A stretch of DNA of 20,832 nt. Origin: a virus. A model generated the notes under the pieces. It was not told the DNA's origin. It worked only from the letters and a program-made list of their open reading frames with translations, and made no database searches. Made by a program: the position numbers and the translations under genes. The stretch lies in IMG/VR virus record IMGVR_UViG_3300044619_002120, positions 1 through 20,832 of that record. One strand, written 5' to 3'. Below, in pieces: positions 12,883 through 20,440 of this stretch (the stretch's first letter is position 1; every line of letters begins with the position of its first letter).

Positions 12883-14237
12883 CCTTCAAGCCGCACGACT
12901 ACCAGCAGGAGGCCCTCGCGCACCTGTACAAGGAGCGCAGGGCCGCCCTGTGGATGCCCATGGGCGGCGGCAAGACCGTCACCACCCTGACGGCGCTGGA
13001 GGCGCTCTCCGTGGTCGAGGACGTGTACCCGGTGCTGGTGCTGGCACCGCTGCGCGTCGCGCGCTCGACGTGGCCGGACGAGGTCAAGAAGTGGCCGCAC
13101 CTGTCGCACCTGCGCGTCAGCGTCATCACCGGCACGCCTAAGCAGCGTCAGGCGGCGCTCGACGCGCCGGCTGACATTTTTACAACGAACTACGACAACC
13201 TCGTCTGGCTCCGCGAGACGCTTGGCGACGCGTGGCCGTTCATCACCGTGGTCGCCGACGAGTTCACCCGGCTGAAGAGCTTCAGGCTGCGTCAGGGCGG
13301 CTCACGGGCGCGTGCGCTGGGTCAGGTGGCCCACACGCACGTCACGCGCTTCATCGGCCTGACAGGCACGCCTGCACCCAATGGCGTTAAAGACCTGTGG
13401 GGTCAGTCGTGGTTTTTGGATCGGGGAGAACGGCTAGGCCACACCTTCTCCGCCTTCAGCGAGCGCTGGTTTCGCAAGGGCTACGACGGCTACAGCCTCG
13501 TGCCCTACGACCACACGCAGGAGGAGGTGCAGGAGCGGCTCAAGGACATCTGCCTGACCGTGCGCGGCCTGCCCGTTGATGAGCCCATCACCAGCCCGAT
13601 CTACATCGACCTGCCGCCTGCGGCGCGCCGCGCGTATGACGACATGGAGGAGGAGATGTACGCCGTCATCGGCGCGGAGGGCGTCGAGGCGGCCAACGCG
13701 GCGGTGCGGACGCAGAAGTGCCTGCAGCTCGCCAACGGGGCGCTGTACACGGATGAGTATGGCAGTTGGGAGGCGGTGCACGATGCCAAGCTGGAGGCGC
13801 TGGACAGCGTCATTGAGGAGGCCAACGGCGCGCCCGTCTTGGTGGCCTACAATTTCAAGCACGACTTGGCCCGGCTACGCAAGCGCTACCCTAAAGGCCG
13901 GGTGCTGGACGCTGACCCTGATACGATCAAACGGTGGAACCGGGGGGAAATCGAACTACTTTTCGCTCACCCTGCATCGGCAGGCCATGGTCTGAACCTC
14001 GCGGACGGGGGCAACATCCTCGCCTTCTACGGGGTCAACTGGAACTTGGAAGAGCACATGCAGATCATTGAGCGCATCGGCCCGATGCGGCAGGCGCAGG
14101 CCGGCTATGATCGGCCGGTGTTCGTCTACCCGATCCTCGCCCGCGACACGGTGGACGACCTCGTCATAGACCGGCTCACGTCGAAGAAGAGCACGCAGGA
14201 AATCCTGCTGGAAGCACTGAAACGGAGGAAGAAATGA
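12879..14237 (+). CDS. SNF2-type DEAD-like helicase
   Basis: A 452-residue superfamily 2 helicase. The GTG at 12879 (VTFKPHDYQQEALAHLYKE) sits in a GTGA overlap and is preferred to an upstream ATG at 12825 that would add residues encoded inside the previous gene. Motif order: Q-like HDYQ at 6-9; motif I PMGGGKT (27-33); motif Ia LAPLRVARSTWPDE; motif II DEFT (127-130); motif III TGTPAPNG; motif V HPASAGHGLNL; motif VI QIIERIGPMRQ. This is the phage SNF2 group that typically accompanies VRR-NUC and DUF2815 genes. It probably remodels or unwinds DNA during replication or recombination. It overlaps the next gene by ATGA. Confidence 0.9.
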   Translation: MTFKPHDYQQEALAHLYKERRAALWMPMGGGKTVTTLTALEALSVVEDVYPVLVLAPLRVARSTWPDEVKKWPHLSHLRVSVITGTPKQRQAALDAPADIFTTNYDNLVWLRETLGDAWPFITVVADEFTRLKSFRLRQGGSRARALGQVAHTHVTRFIGLTGTPAPNGVKDLWGQSWFLDRGERLGHTFSAFSERWFRKGYDGYSLVPYDHTQEEVQERLKDICLTVRGLPVDEPITSPIYIDLPPAARRAYDDMEEEMYAVIGAEGVEAANAAVRTQKCLQLANGALYTDEYGSWEAVHDAKLEALDSVIEEANGAPVLVAYNFKHDLARLRKRYPKGRVLDADPDTIKRWNRGEIELLFAHPASAGHGLNLADGGNILAFYGVNWNLEEHMQIIERIGPMRQAQAGYDRPVFVYPILARDTVDDLVIDRLTSKKSTQEILLEALKRRKK

Positions 14238-14620
14238 TACCGGATTACGTTGAACCTTGCGACAACTGCGGCGCTCAGTTCACCATCAAGGGGGGCTATA
14301 GCGCCAGCTTTTACGCTCCGCCCGGGGGGCATCCCGTTGAGATTAACCCGGAGCCGGCCAAGCTGACCGGCGGTAGCGCCGACTACTACAAGGTGCGCGT
14401 CGAGCGGCCCACGTCCGGCGGCGAGCCGTACACGGCCGAGTGCAATGACATCATCGAGGCGCTGCAAATGGAGTACGACGTGGCCAACGCCTTCAAGGCA
14501 GCGTGGCGCGTTGCTGCACTGCGGCAGGGCCGGGGCAAGCCGGGTCAGGACAGCGCGGTCTACGACGGCGAGAAGATCGTCTTCTTCGGCCAGCGGATCA
14601 TTGAGAGGGCGAAGCCGTGA
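14234..14620 (+). CDS. Conserved phage protein with N-terminal CxxC and DUF3310-like helix region
   Basis: A 128-residue protein coupled to the helicase by ATGA. The N-terminus has CDNCG, a single CxxC pair, possibly half a metal site. The C-terminal half, ADYYKVRV...PYTAECNDIIEALQM...FKAAWRVAALRQGRGKPG, resembles in layout the DUF3310-type proteins related to T7 gene 1.7 (AEC-x-D-I-I-E-A-L, then FKA-x-WR and a KPG turn). Proteins of that kind may process nucleotides. The similarity is by eye and could be superficial. Position at the end of the replication module fits a nucleotide-metabolism role. Confidence 0.65.
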   Translation: MIPDYVEPCDNCGAQFTIKGGYSASFYAPPGGHPVEINPEPAKLTGGSADYYKVRVERPTSGGEPYTAECNDIIEALQMEYDVANAFKAAWRVAALRQGRGKPGQDSAVYDGEKIVFFGQRIIERAKP

Positions 14621-14835
14621 GCGAACTACGTTACATGCCGCTGATCAGCCCGAAGCGGGCGAGTAAAGCCATGTCTGAAGCGCTGTACGACTTTCAGTTG
14701 CACTGTTCGGCCAACCGCATCGGGTGCGCCTCAGAGCAAGAAATCCGCGATTACATCGGGGAGCATTTTGGCCCGGAATTGGCGGCTAAGTTCAAGACGG
14801 CTTATCTAGTCCCTTCACCCTCAGATCATCGATAA
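14617..14835 (+). CDS. Hypothetical small protein, last of the rightward module
   Basis: A 72-residue protein starting at GTG in a GTGA overlap (MSELRYMPLISPKRASKAMSEALYDFQLHCSANRIGCASEQEIRDYIGEHFGPELAAKF...). Mostly helical, no domain recognised. Its last 44 bases overlap the 3' end of the convergent minus-strand gene, so both proteins have their final residues encoded by the same DNA. The coupling and matching frame support a real gene; the tail could be non-conserved. Confidence 0.6.
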   Translation: MSELRYMPLISPKRASKAMSEALYDFQLHCSANRIGCASEQEIRDYIGEHFGPELAAKFKTAYLVPSPSDHR

Positions 14836-16024
14836 GCCGCAAAACGTCTTCGGTGATTATGGTGCTTTGCGGCTTCATCTGAAACGCGCGCAACGGCGAC
14901 GCCACGCCTTTCTTGACCCCAACCGGGAAGTCAAAAGGCGTGGTGTAGCCGTATTGCTTCATCAATTCGGGAAAGAGCGACAGCGCGCCGAGGCCGCTTT
15001 CCTCAAGAACGGCGCGACCTTCACCGGGGACACCAGAACGATACGACGGGTGTTTGCTGTCCGACACGCCAAACCTCGTATCAATCTCGCCGAGGTTCCG
15101 CAGCGAAAGCAACGGGGCACCGATTTGCTCGAGGTCGGTTGTCCCGTAGACCGCTTCGCCTGTGCCAAGACCGCCTCGCTCGCGGTACTTGTCCAACAGT
15201 TTGTTCAACTGGCCGCGCGCTTTGCCTCTGGCGCGCATGAATGTCTGGTAGCCCTCGGGGTCTTCAAACCCCCGCCAGTCGGGCAAAACAGCCTTGATGT
15301 CACTCGCCAGCGCGGCTTTCTGCGGCACGTCGAGAGCTGCATCGGCATAAGCGTACTGCAGGCCGCGCGGCTGATGCGAGAACATGGACGACAGCGGGCC
15401 CATTGACCAAGGCGCAAAGAGCGCGGGCTTGCCGGTCTCGCGCTCAATTTGCCGCGCCAGAGCAAGGTGGGCTTCTGCGTTTGCCTTGTCCGCCGCCCAC
15501 ACCTCGCCGGGGTTCTCAAACATGAAGCCTTGGCCGCCCTGCCGCGAGAACGGGCGATCAAGGCGCACGTCGTTTACGGCAAGGACATCGTCGCCCGCAG
15601 CCGAAAGATCTGACATTGACGTGAGAATGCCGCGACCCTCTAAATCGTAAATGCTTTCGACCGGGGGCTTCTCGATGGCGCGCGGCTGAATTTCCAGCTC
15701 CAGATCGCGGATTTTCTGCTGTTCTTTTTTCCGCTTCTCAATGCGCGGATCGGTCGCCACCTGCGCCGGCTTTACGGTGTAAGCCGATGGGCGCGGCGGC
15801 GCGGCGTTGGGCTTGCCGGCATCCATGAACTTATCGGCCATTGCCTGCCACTCGGCCAGTGGCGCGTTGCGGTCAACGTACCCGGCTACGCGGCGCGCCA
15901 TCTCTGGGCCGTACTCCCGATCAATCAAAGTCGCCGGATTAATCGGCGCAGCGACCTTTGCCGCAGCCTTCTTGGTCGCGGCCTTCTTGACCCCCTTCAC
16001 CGCCAGTTTGCTGACAATGCCCAT
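14792..16024 (-). CDS. Probable internal virion protein with shared N-terminal tag
   Basis: A 410-residue protein. Residues 1-25 (MGIVSKLAVKGVKKAATKKA...) are lysine/alanine-rich and nearly repeat the start of the next gene upstream (16024-16977). A charged helical linker follows (RIEKRKKEQQKIRDLELEI). The main domain has SIYDLEGRGILTSMSDLSAAGDDVLAVNDVRLDRPFSRQGGQGF, PGEVWAADKANAEAHL and GKPALFAPWSMGP; similar blocks occur in large multi-domain virion proteins of marine and alphaproteobacterial podoviruses. No enzyme motif recognised. It is coupled by TAATG to the gene before it and is the last gene of the minus-strand block in this window. Confidence 0.75.
   Translation of the reverse strand: MGIVSKLAVKGVKKAATKKAAAKVAAPINPATLIDREYGPEMARRVAGYVDRNAPLAEWQAMADKFMDAGKPNAAPPRPSAYTVKPAQVATDPRIEKRKKEQQKIRDLELEIQPRAIEKPPVESIYDLEGRGILTSMSDLSAAGDDVLAVNDVRLDRPFSRQGGQGFMFENPGEVWAADKANAEAHLALARQIERETGKPALFAPWSMGPLSSMFSHQPRGLQYAYADAALDVPQKAALASDIKAVLPDWRGFEDPEGYQTFMRARGKARGQLNKLLDKYRERGGLGTGEAVYGTTDLEQIGAPLLSLRNLGEIDTRFGVSDSKHPSYRSGVPGEGRAVLEESGLGALSLFPELMKQYGYTTPFDFPVGVKKGVASPLRAFQMKPQSTIITEDVLRLIDDLRVKGLDKPS
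14798..14839. terminator. Inverted repeat at the convergent gene junction
   Basis: CGGCTTATC (14798-14806) and GATAAGCCG (14831-14839) pair perfectly around a 24-base loop, exactly where the plus- and minus-strand modules meet and overlap. There is no T-run on either side, so it is at best a weak bidirectional terminator or a block to opposing polymerases. Confidence 0.35.
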
Positions 16025-16027
16025 TAC
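15991..16027 (-). repeat. Repeated gene start, copy 1
   Basis: Thirty-seven bases covering the TAATG junction and the first codons of the 410-residue virion gene. They match 16944-16980 with one mismatch (position 16018 against 16971). The protein encoded is MGxVSKLAVKG. Similarity continues weakly for about ten more bases into each gene. Confidence 0.85.
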
Positions 16028-16977
16028 ACTCGGCCTCCGACCGCAAACTCTCGCATGGCTTTAACAACGTCGCTGTGCGTCGTAACCTCGTCGCCAGCTT
16101 TGTCCCAAATAGAATGATGGGCGAGGTGCTGGTAGTACGGATCGAGTTCCGGCGGCAGCTTCAGCCTGAGAGCTTTCTGGCGTGCCGACAGACGCTCGAC
16201 GCCTTCAACGCCGCCAGCACCGCCCTTGCGGGCTAGATACGGCGACGCTTCGCGCGTCGGCCGGCCGGTGTTGAGGATTATCTGCCGCGCGTCCAGCGTC
16301 GGCTGGTCACCGCGCCCGATGAGCGACGCCAGAAAGCCGGACTTGCTCGGGCCGACGCCCCGGATGTCTTTAGTGAACACACGCCAATCTGCCGGCGGGC
16401 TGGCCTGCTCGCGCGCTGCGGCGATGAGATCAGAGGCCTGCCCCTCGCGGCCGGGCAGGTTCTGCGCCGCCCACTGCAGCGCGTCCTGCAGGTCGTTGTG
16501 CTTCCCGAAGGGGCGCATCCCTGTCACCGCGTCGGCGACAGCGCGCTCATCGATCCGGCCGCGCTGCGCGGCGTCGAGATACGATTGCCCAGCCGGCGTG
16601 CCCAGCCACTCGCTGAACGCGCCTTCCGGGCGCACTTTGCCCGACACGCCTTCTGGTAGCTGCAGCCCGGCCTTTCGCAGCAGCTCGGCTTCAGCAGCGC
16701 GGCGCTGGATGCTGGAGCGCGTGACGGTGAAGGCCTTGATGATATCGCGCGCCGACAGGCCGCCGGATGCGGCACGGCCCGCCTGCTCGGCCATGAAGCG
16801 GCCGAAGTCGAGCACGTGCTCTGGAACGGACGAGAGACCGCCCAGTGCCTCTTGCACTTCCGCCAGCGGCCGCCACTGCCAATCGTTGATTACACGGGCG
16901 GGCGGGTCAGCGTAAGGCGCGGCTTTTTTGGCGGCCTTCGTCGCCCCCTTCACCGCCAGTTTGCTGACAACGCCCAT
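16024..16977 (-). CDS. Probable virion protein with HhH-GPD-like motif
   Basis: A 317-residue protein starting MGVVSKLAVKGATKAAKKAA, the same tag as the gene that follows it. The middle has ARDIIKAFTVTRSSIQRRAAEAELL. At 204-229 it has DIRGVGPSKSGFLASLIG...PTLDARQ, which has the look of a helix-hairpin-helix of the DNA glycosylase (HhH-GPD) type: G-V-G-P-x-K hairpin followed about 20 residues later by a conserved Asp (D229). It ends LPPELDPYYQHLAHHSIWDKA. The flanking genes and TAATG coupling place it with virion or ejection proteins. Whether it has glycosylase activity or only a DNA-binding fold is open. Confidence 0.72.
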   Translation of the reverse strand: MGVVSKLAVKGATKAAKKAAPYADPPARVINDWQWRPLAEVQEALGGLSSVPEHVLDFGRFMAEQAGRAASGGLSARDIIKAFTVTRSSIQRRAAEAELLRKAGLQLPEGVSGKVRPEGAFSEWLGTPAGQSYLDAAQRGRIDERAVADAVTGMRPFGKHNDLQDALQWAAQNLPGREGQASDLIAAAREQASPPADWRVFTKDIRGVGPSKSGFLASLIGRGDQPTLDARQIILNTGRPTREASPYLARKGGAGGVEGVERLSARQKALRLKLPPELDPYYQHLAHHSIWDKAGDEVTTHSDVVKAMREFAVGGRV

Positions 16978-16980
16978 TAC
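16944..16980 (-). repeat. Repeated gene start, copy 2
   Basis: The matching copy of the repeat at 15991-16027, at the TAATG junction and start of the 317-residue gene. Near-identity at third codon positions points to recent copying or gene conversion rather than protein-level convergence. Confidence 0.85.
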
Positions 16981-17492
16981 GCCTTGCGCTTCTTTACAGC
17001 CAGACCACCGCGAGCCTTCGCGGCGCGGGGAACGGCCTTCATCACACCGCGCGAAAGCAGCGGGCCGGCCACGGGGATCGCCGACAGGCCGGAGACAACC
17101 GCCGCCTGTTCAAGCATGCTCGCCAGCTCCTCGTCACCGGCCGCACGGGCGGCGCGTGCCTGCTCCCGCACATCAGCGAAATCGCGCATGCCAGAGAGCG
17201 GCGCGAGTAGAGCGTCCACGGCAAAACCCGAGGGGTCCTCCGCCACCGCTTCGTACATCATCCCGCCGAAGGTCTTGAGGTCGCCGGGGATGGCAGAAGG
17301 GTTGCCGGCGCGGCTTGCCAGATACCGACCGGCCGTACCGAGCGCGTCGCCCACACCGCGCCGCAGATACTCGGGGCTCTCAAGCATACGTTCAAGAGCG
17401 CTCATTTGCTTGGCGCGGCGCTTGTCTTCAGGGCTGCCGCCGCGCTGCAGGCGCTGCGGCGTCACGGCGAAGGGGAAGTCGGTGGAGCGCAT
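16977..17492 (-). CDS. Hypothetical virion-module protein
   Basis: A 171-residue protein (MRSTDFPFAVTPQRLQRGGSPEDKRRAKQM...), coupled by TAATG to genes on both sides. A helical, charged middle (FADVREQARAARAAGDEELASMLEQ) is followed by a hydrophobic segment AAVVSGLSAIPVAGPLLSRGVM (about 129-150) and a basic end GGLAVKKRKA. The hydrophobic glycine/proline segment could insert into membranes, as in ejection proteins. No family recognised. Its position between two probable internal virion genes suggests it belongs to the same structure. Confidence 0.7.
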   Translation of the reverse strand: MRSTDFPFAVTPQRLQRGGSPEDKRRAKQMSALERMLESPEYLRRGVGDALGTAGRYLASRAGNPSAIPGDLKTFGGMMYEAVAEDPSGFAVDALLAPLSGMRDFADVREQARAARAAGDEELASMLEQAAVVSGLSAIPVAGPLLSRGVMKAVPRAAKARGGLAVKKRKA

Positions 17493-19699
17493 TATCGCGG
17501 GCCTCCGGGCATGGTGGACAGGCCGCTCAGGCCGAGGTCAGGGATGACAAGCTCGCCGGGGTCTTCAAGCTCTTCCTTCTCCAGCTCGGGCGATGGCGCG
17601 ATGGTGCGGGCGGCCGCCGTACCTGCACGGGTCGCGCCGCTCTCGAACGCTGCCTCACGAGCAGCGCGGACAGGCGCGGCACGCTCAAGGGCAGTCAGCA
17701 CCTCGTCGATCTCCTGCGGAGAGCCGGCGCTGAGCATCTTGGCAAGCTGGTTGAACGTGGCGCGCGACACGTTGGCGTTCCGCATATTGGCGGTCGCCTG
17801 CATGGCGCGGCGGAAGATGTTGCCCGGCGTAGGGTTGAGGATCAGGTCAACCGCAGCGGGAACGTCGCCCTGCGCGATGCGCTCCTCAATTGCTTGCTTC
17901 TCCGCCGCGCGGCCGAAGGTTTGGCTGCCGCCCATGACGCGGCTGCCTTCCTTGAACAGCGCAGCCTCGCGCTTGAGCGCGGCGTCCAGCACGGTGAACT
18001 CGCCCGGATCGGTGACGGCCTGCAACGACTTGCGAAGGTTTGGCGTGTTGATGATCTCATCGGCGAAGTTGCGCGTGCGCGACGTGTCCTCAAAGCGCTT
18101 CATCAGGTTCTGCACGAAGCCGGTCTTGAATGCCTGCAGCTCGCCCGGCGAGTACTCGCGCGCCAGCTTGCCGACTTCCTGCCAGCGCAGTTTGTTGGCG
18201 GCGCGCCCGGCCTCCAGCGCCTCCTTGATTTCAATGTCGCCCTTGTACTGGGCGCGAGCAGCCCGATACTCCGCCGGCCCGACCTTATCGAGGCGATCAA
18301 CGAAGGCGTTCCGCAGTTCCTTGACCTTGTCCGCTTCGCCGCCCTGTCCCGACGCAAAGAGGGCCGACACGCGGCTATCCAAGGCGCGCTTGACGGCGTC
18401 CAGCGAGCGCAGGTCAGGCACCGACTTACCCGTGGCCTGCAGACCAATAAGGCTGCCTTCCGCGTCCAGCACAGGCTCCATGAACTCCTTCATGGCGTAC
18501 TGCGCCGGGTCTTCGCCGCGCAGTGCCGCCGCCGCCATCTCGTCGCGAGACATACTCAGCGCATCTTGATACGCTGACTGGATGCGGGGATTGTTCAGTG
18601 CTTGCAAGATGAGCGGGTCGCGCACCTCCGGCGCGGCGGCATAAGCCGCGCCGTAGCGGGTATTGGCGTTCTGCCGCAGCGTGTCGAGGATGCGCTCTTC
18701 GGCGGCGAAGTAGTCCGGCGTGCCCGGAAAAGCCATGTCGATCTGCGTCTGCACGCGGCGCGGCGCACCGGCCTGCTGCTCCGCGAGAGTGGTGGCGAGT
18801 GCAGCGCGCGAGGTTGACGGCTCGCGCATGACGGTCTCAGTCAGCGTGGCCAGTTCAGGCGATGCGGTGCCCAGCGTGGTGGGCACGCCGTACCGGCGCT
18901 CAAGGTCAAGGCGCGTGCGTAGATCGGCCGGAGGCCCCTCAATACGACCAGCCAAGATGTCGGCGGCGGTCTCTGCCGCGCGGGCCTCGTCGCCGCCACC
19001 GCGAGCGCGGTAGGCGTCACGGGCAAATTGCGCGCCGCGTCCCCCGCCGAACATAGCGCCCCCCAGCACGCCGCCAAGGCCAGCGCCCGCGAGGCCCATG
19101 GTGGCTCGCTCTTCTGCGCCTTCCCCTGCACCGATGCCCGATATCCCGCCCTGCACGGAGCCGGTGGCCATGGTGCGCGCCAGCGGTGACGCCAGCTTGC
19201 TAATGCCCGTCGCAGCCTGCGCGGTCTTACCCAACAGCCCTACGCCGGGGATGAACATTGGCGCGATGCCGCCGGCCACGTTCAGCGCCATCGCAGCGCC
19301 CGGCTCAGCCTCGGCGAAACGCGCCCGGCTCTGGCGGATGTCGCGCAGAATTTCGTCATAGCTCTTGTCGGAGAAGGGAGCGCGGGCAGCCGCCTCTGCC
19401 TCGTCGCTGAACTCAAACAGAGCGCCGCCCGCCAACTCGCGAGCGCCGCCCGCCACCATCTCACCGGCCGTGAGGTCAGGCGCGGGCTGCGCGATGCGCG
19501 GTGCCGTGACCACGATCTCGGGCGCTTCAGCGCCGGATCGCGTGTAAGGCATCAGCAACTCGTCCAGCTCTTCGTCCGAGAGCTGCCCGGTTTGCGCGTC
19601 GGTTTTGCCATACTCGCCGACGAGATAATCAAGTTCCTCGTCGCGCAACTCTTCTACGCGACGTGGGTATGGGATGTTGACGCGAAGCGGCTCAGCCAT
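17492..19699 (-). CDS. Large probable internal virion / DNA ejection protein
   Basis: A 735-residue protein. The N-terminus has two DEELDxL repeats (RDEELDYLVGEY and LSDEELDELLM), then a TonB-box-like peptide EIVVTAPR (61-68). Next come glycine/alanine-rich hydrophobic stretches (ALNVAGGIAPMFIPGVGLLG and ATMGLAGAGLGGVLGGAMFGGG, between about 135 and 225) fit for membrane insertion. The long remainder is helical and charged, ending in an acidic, proline-rich tail. This build resembles podovirus ejection proteins that leave the head and form a channel through the cell envelope. No lysozyme or transglycosylase motif was seen. It is coupled by TGATG upstream and TAATG downstream. Confidence 0.72.
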   Translation of the reverse strand: MAEPLRVNIPYPRRVEELRDEELDYLVGEYGKTDAQTGQLSDEELDELLMPYTRSGAEAPEIVVTAPRIAQPAPDLTAGEMVAGGARELAGGALFEFSDEAEAAARAPFSDKSYDEILRDIRQSRARFAEAEPGAAMALNVAGGIAPMFIPGVGLLGKTAQAATGISKLASPLARTMATGSVQGGISGIGAGEGAEERATMGLAGAGLGGVLGGAMFGGGRGAQFARDAYRARGGGDEARAAETAADILAGRIEGPPADLRTRLDLERRYGVPTTLGTASPELATLTETVMREPSTSRAALATTLAEQQAGAPRRVQTQIDMAFPGTPDYFAAEERILDTLRQNANTRYGAAYAAAPEVRDPLILQALNNPRIQSAYQDALSMSRDEMAAAALRGEDPAQYAMKEFMEPVLDAEGSLIGLQATGKSVPDLRSLDAVKRALDSRVSALFASGQGGEADKVKELRNAFVDRLDKVGPAEYRAARAQYKGDIEIKEALEAGRAANKLRWQEVGKLAREYSPGELQAFKTGFVQNLMKRFEDTSRTRNFADEIINTPNLRKSLQAVTDPGEFTVLDAALKREAALFKEGSRVMGGSQTFGRAAEKQAIEERIAQGDVPAAVDLILNPTPGNIFRRAMQATANMRNANVSRATFNQLAKMLSAGSPQEIDEVLTALERAAPVRAAREAAFESGATRAGTAAARTIAPSPELEKEELEDPGELVIPDLGLSGLSTMPGGPR

Positions 19700-20439
19700 C
19701 AGCGCGGCCCTTTCGTCTCTGCCCTGCGGCGCTTCTCACGCATCAGGTCTTCGTAGGTGAAGGGGCTGCCGCCCATGGCCGCCTGCTTGCGCGCAACGTC
19801 GAGGCCGGTTGCCAGCTTATCAACGTACTTCTGCAGTTCGCGCTTGAACTGCGCCTCGCTCATGCCGGTGCCAAGGTTAGCCAGTCCAGCAAGCGCAGAC
19901 TTACTTTCGAACTCCGAGATCGCGCCCGCGCCCTTGAGTGCTTCAAAGGCCGGCGTGAAGGCTTCAGACATCGCGCCCTTTAGCGCGGTTGCGTAGTCGC
20001 CGGCCGGCGTGCCGGGGATATTAAAAACACCGAAGCCGCCCTTGAGCGGGTTAGGTAAGCCGGTAGCCGCCTCGAAGCCGGGGTTCTTCAGCAACTCTTG
20101 CGCCGACTGGAACGCGCGGGAAACGCTCTGCTCCACTTTGGGCAGCGCAAACTCTTGCTCGGCAGCCTTCGCGCCGATCACCTCACCACGCTTCAGCATC
20201 ATCGCTTCGCGCGTCTTCTGCGCTGCGGGCTTGGGTGCCTCGGGCACCGGCTCTTTAAGCTGCCGATTGAGGCGCGCTTGATCCATGTCGAGGCGACGAC
20301 GTTGAGCGTCGATGTCTGCATACGTTTTTGTCAGATCAGCAAGACTTTTCTGTTGCGCCGTAGCGTATCCCGGACCCCGGATTTCGCCGCCGGAGGTAAC
20401 GGGTCTGGCACCTGCTTTGATGTAGGGGTCTTCAGCCAC
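19699..20439 (-). CDS. Probable internal virion protein, coiled-coil
   Basis: A 246-residue protein starting at GTG 20439 (VAEDPYIKAGARPVTSGG...), two bases after the previous stop, with TTTTGGAG upstream. An in-frame ATG at 20487 lies inside the preceding gene and is rejected. A heptad helix (KSLADLTKTYADIDAQRRRLDMDQARLN) is followed by a middle region and a C-terminal unit FEALKGAGAISEFESKSALAGLANLGTGMSEAQFKRELQKYVDKL. The latter pattern (ALKGAGAISEFE...) recurs at the end of virion-associated proteins of several alphaproteobacterial phages. It is followed by the 735-residue gene through a TGATG overlap. Confidence 0.72.
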   Translation of the reverse strand: MAEDPYIKAGARPVTSGGEIRGPGYATAQQKSLADLTKTYADIDAQRRRLDMDQARLNRQLKEPVPEAPKPAAQKTREAMMLKRGEVIGAKAAEQEFALPKVEQSVSRAFQSAQELLKNPGFEAATGLPNPLKGGFGVFNIPGTPAGDYATALKGAMSEAFTPAFEALKGAGAISEFESKSALAGLANLGTGMSEAQFKRELQKYVDKLATGLDVARKQAAMGGSPFTYEDLMREKRRRAETKGPR

Positions 20440-20440
20440 G

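Noticed and set aside
17315-18577. Long plus-strand open frames (420 and 387 residues)
   Set aside because: They are opposite the 735-residue virion gene, with Arg/Ala/Ser-rich translations and no domain; typical of antisense frames in GC-rich DNA.
18603-18608. TTGCAA near 18603 as a further promoter copy
   Set aside because: It lies inside the virion gene, with no second box and no ATCAGCAAC-like leader at the expected distance.
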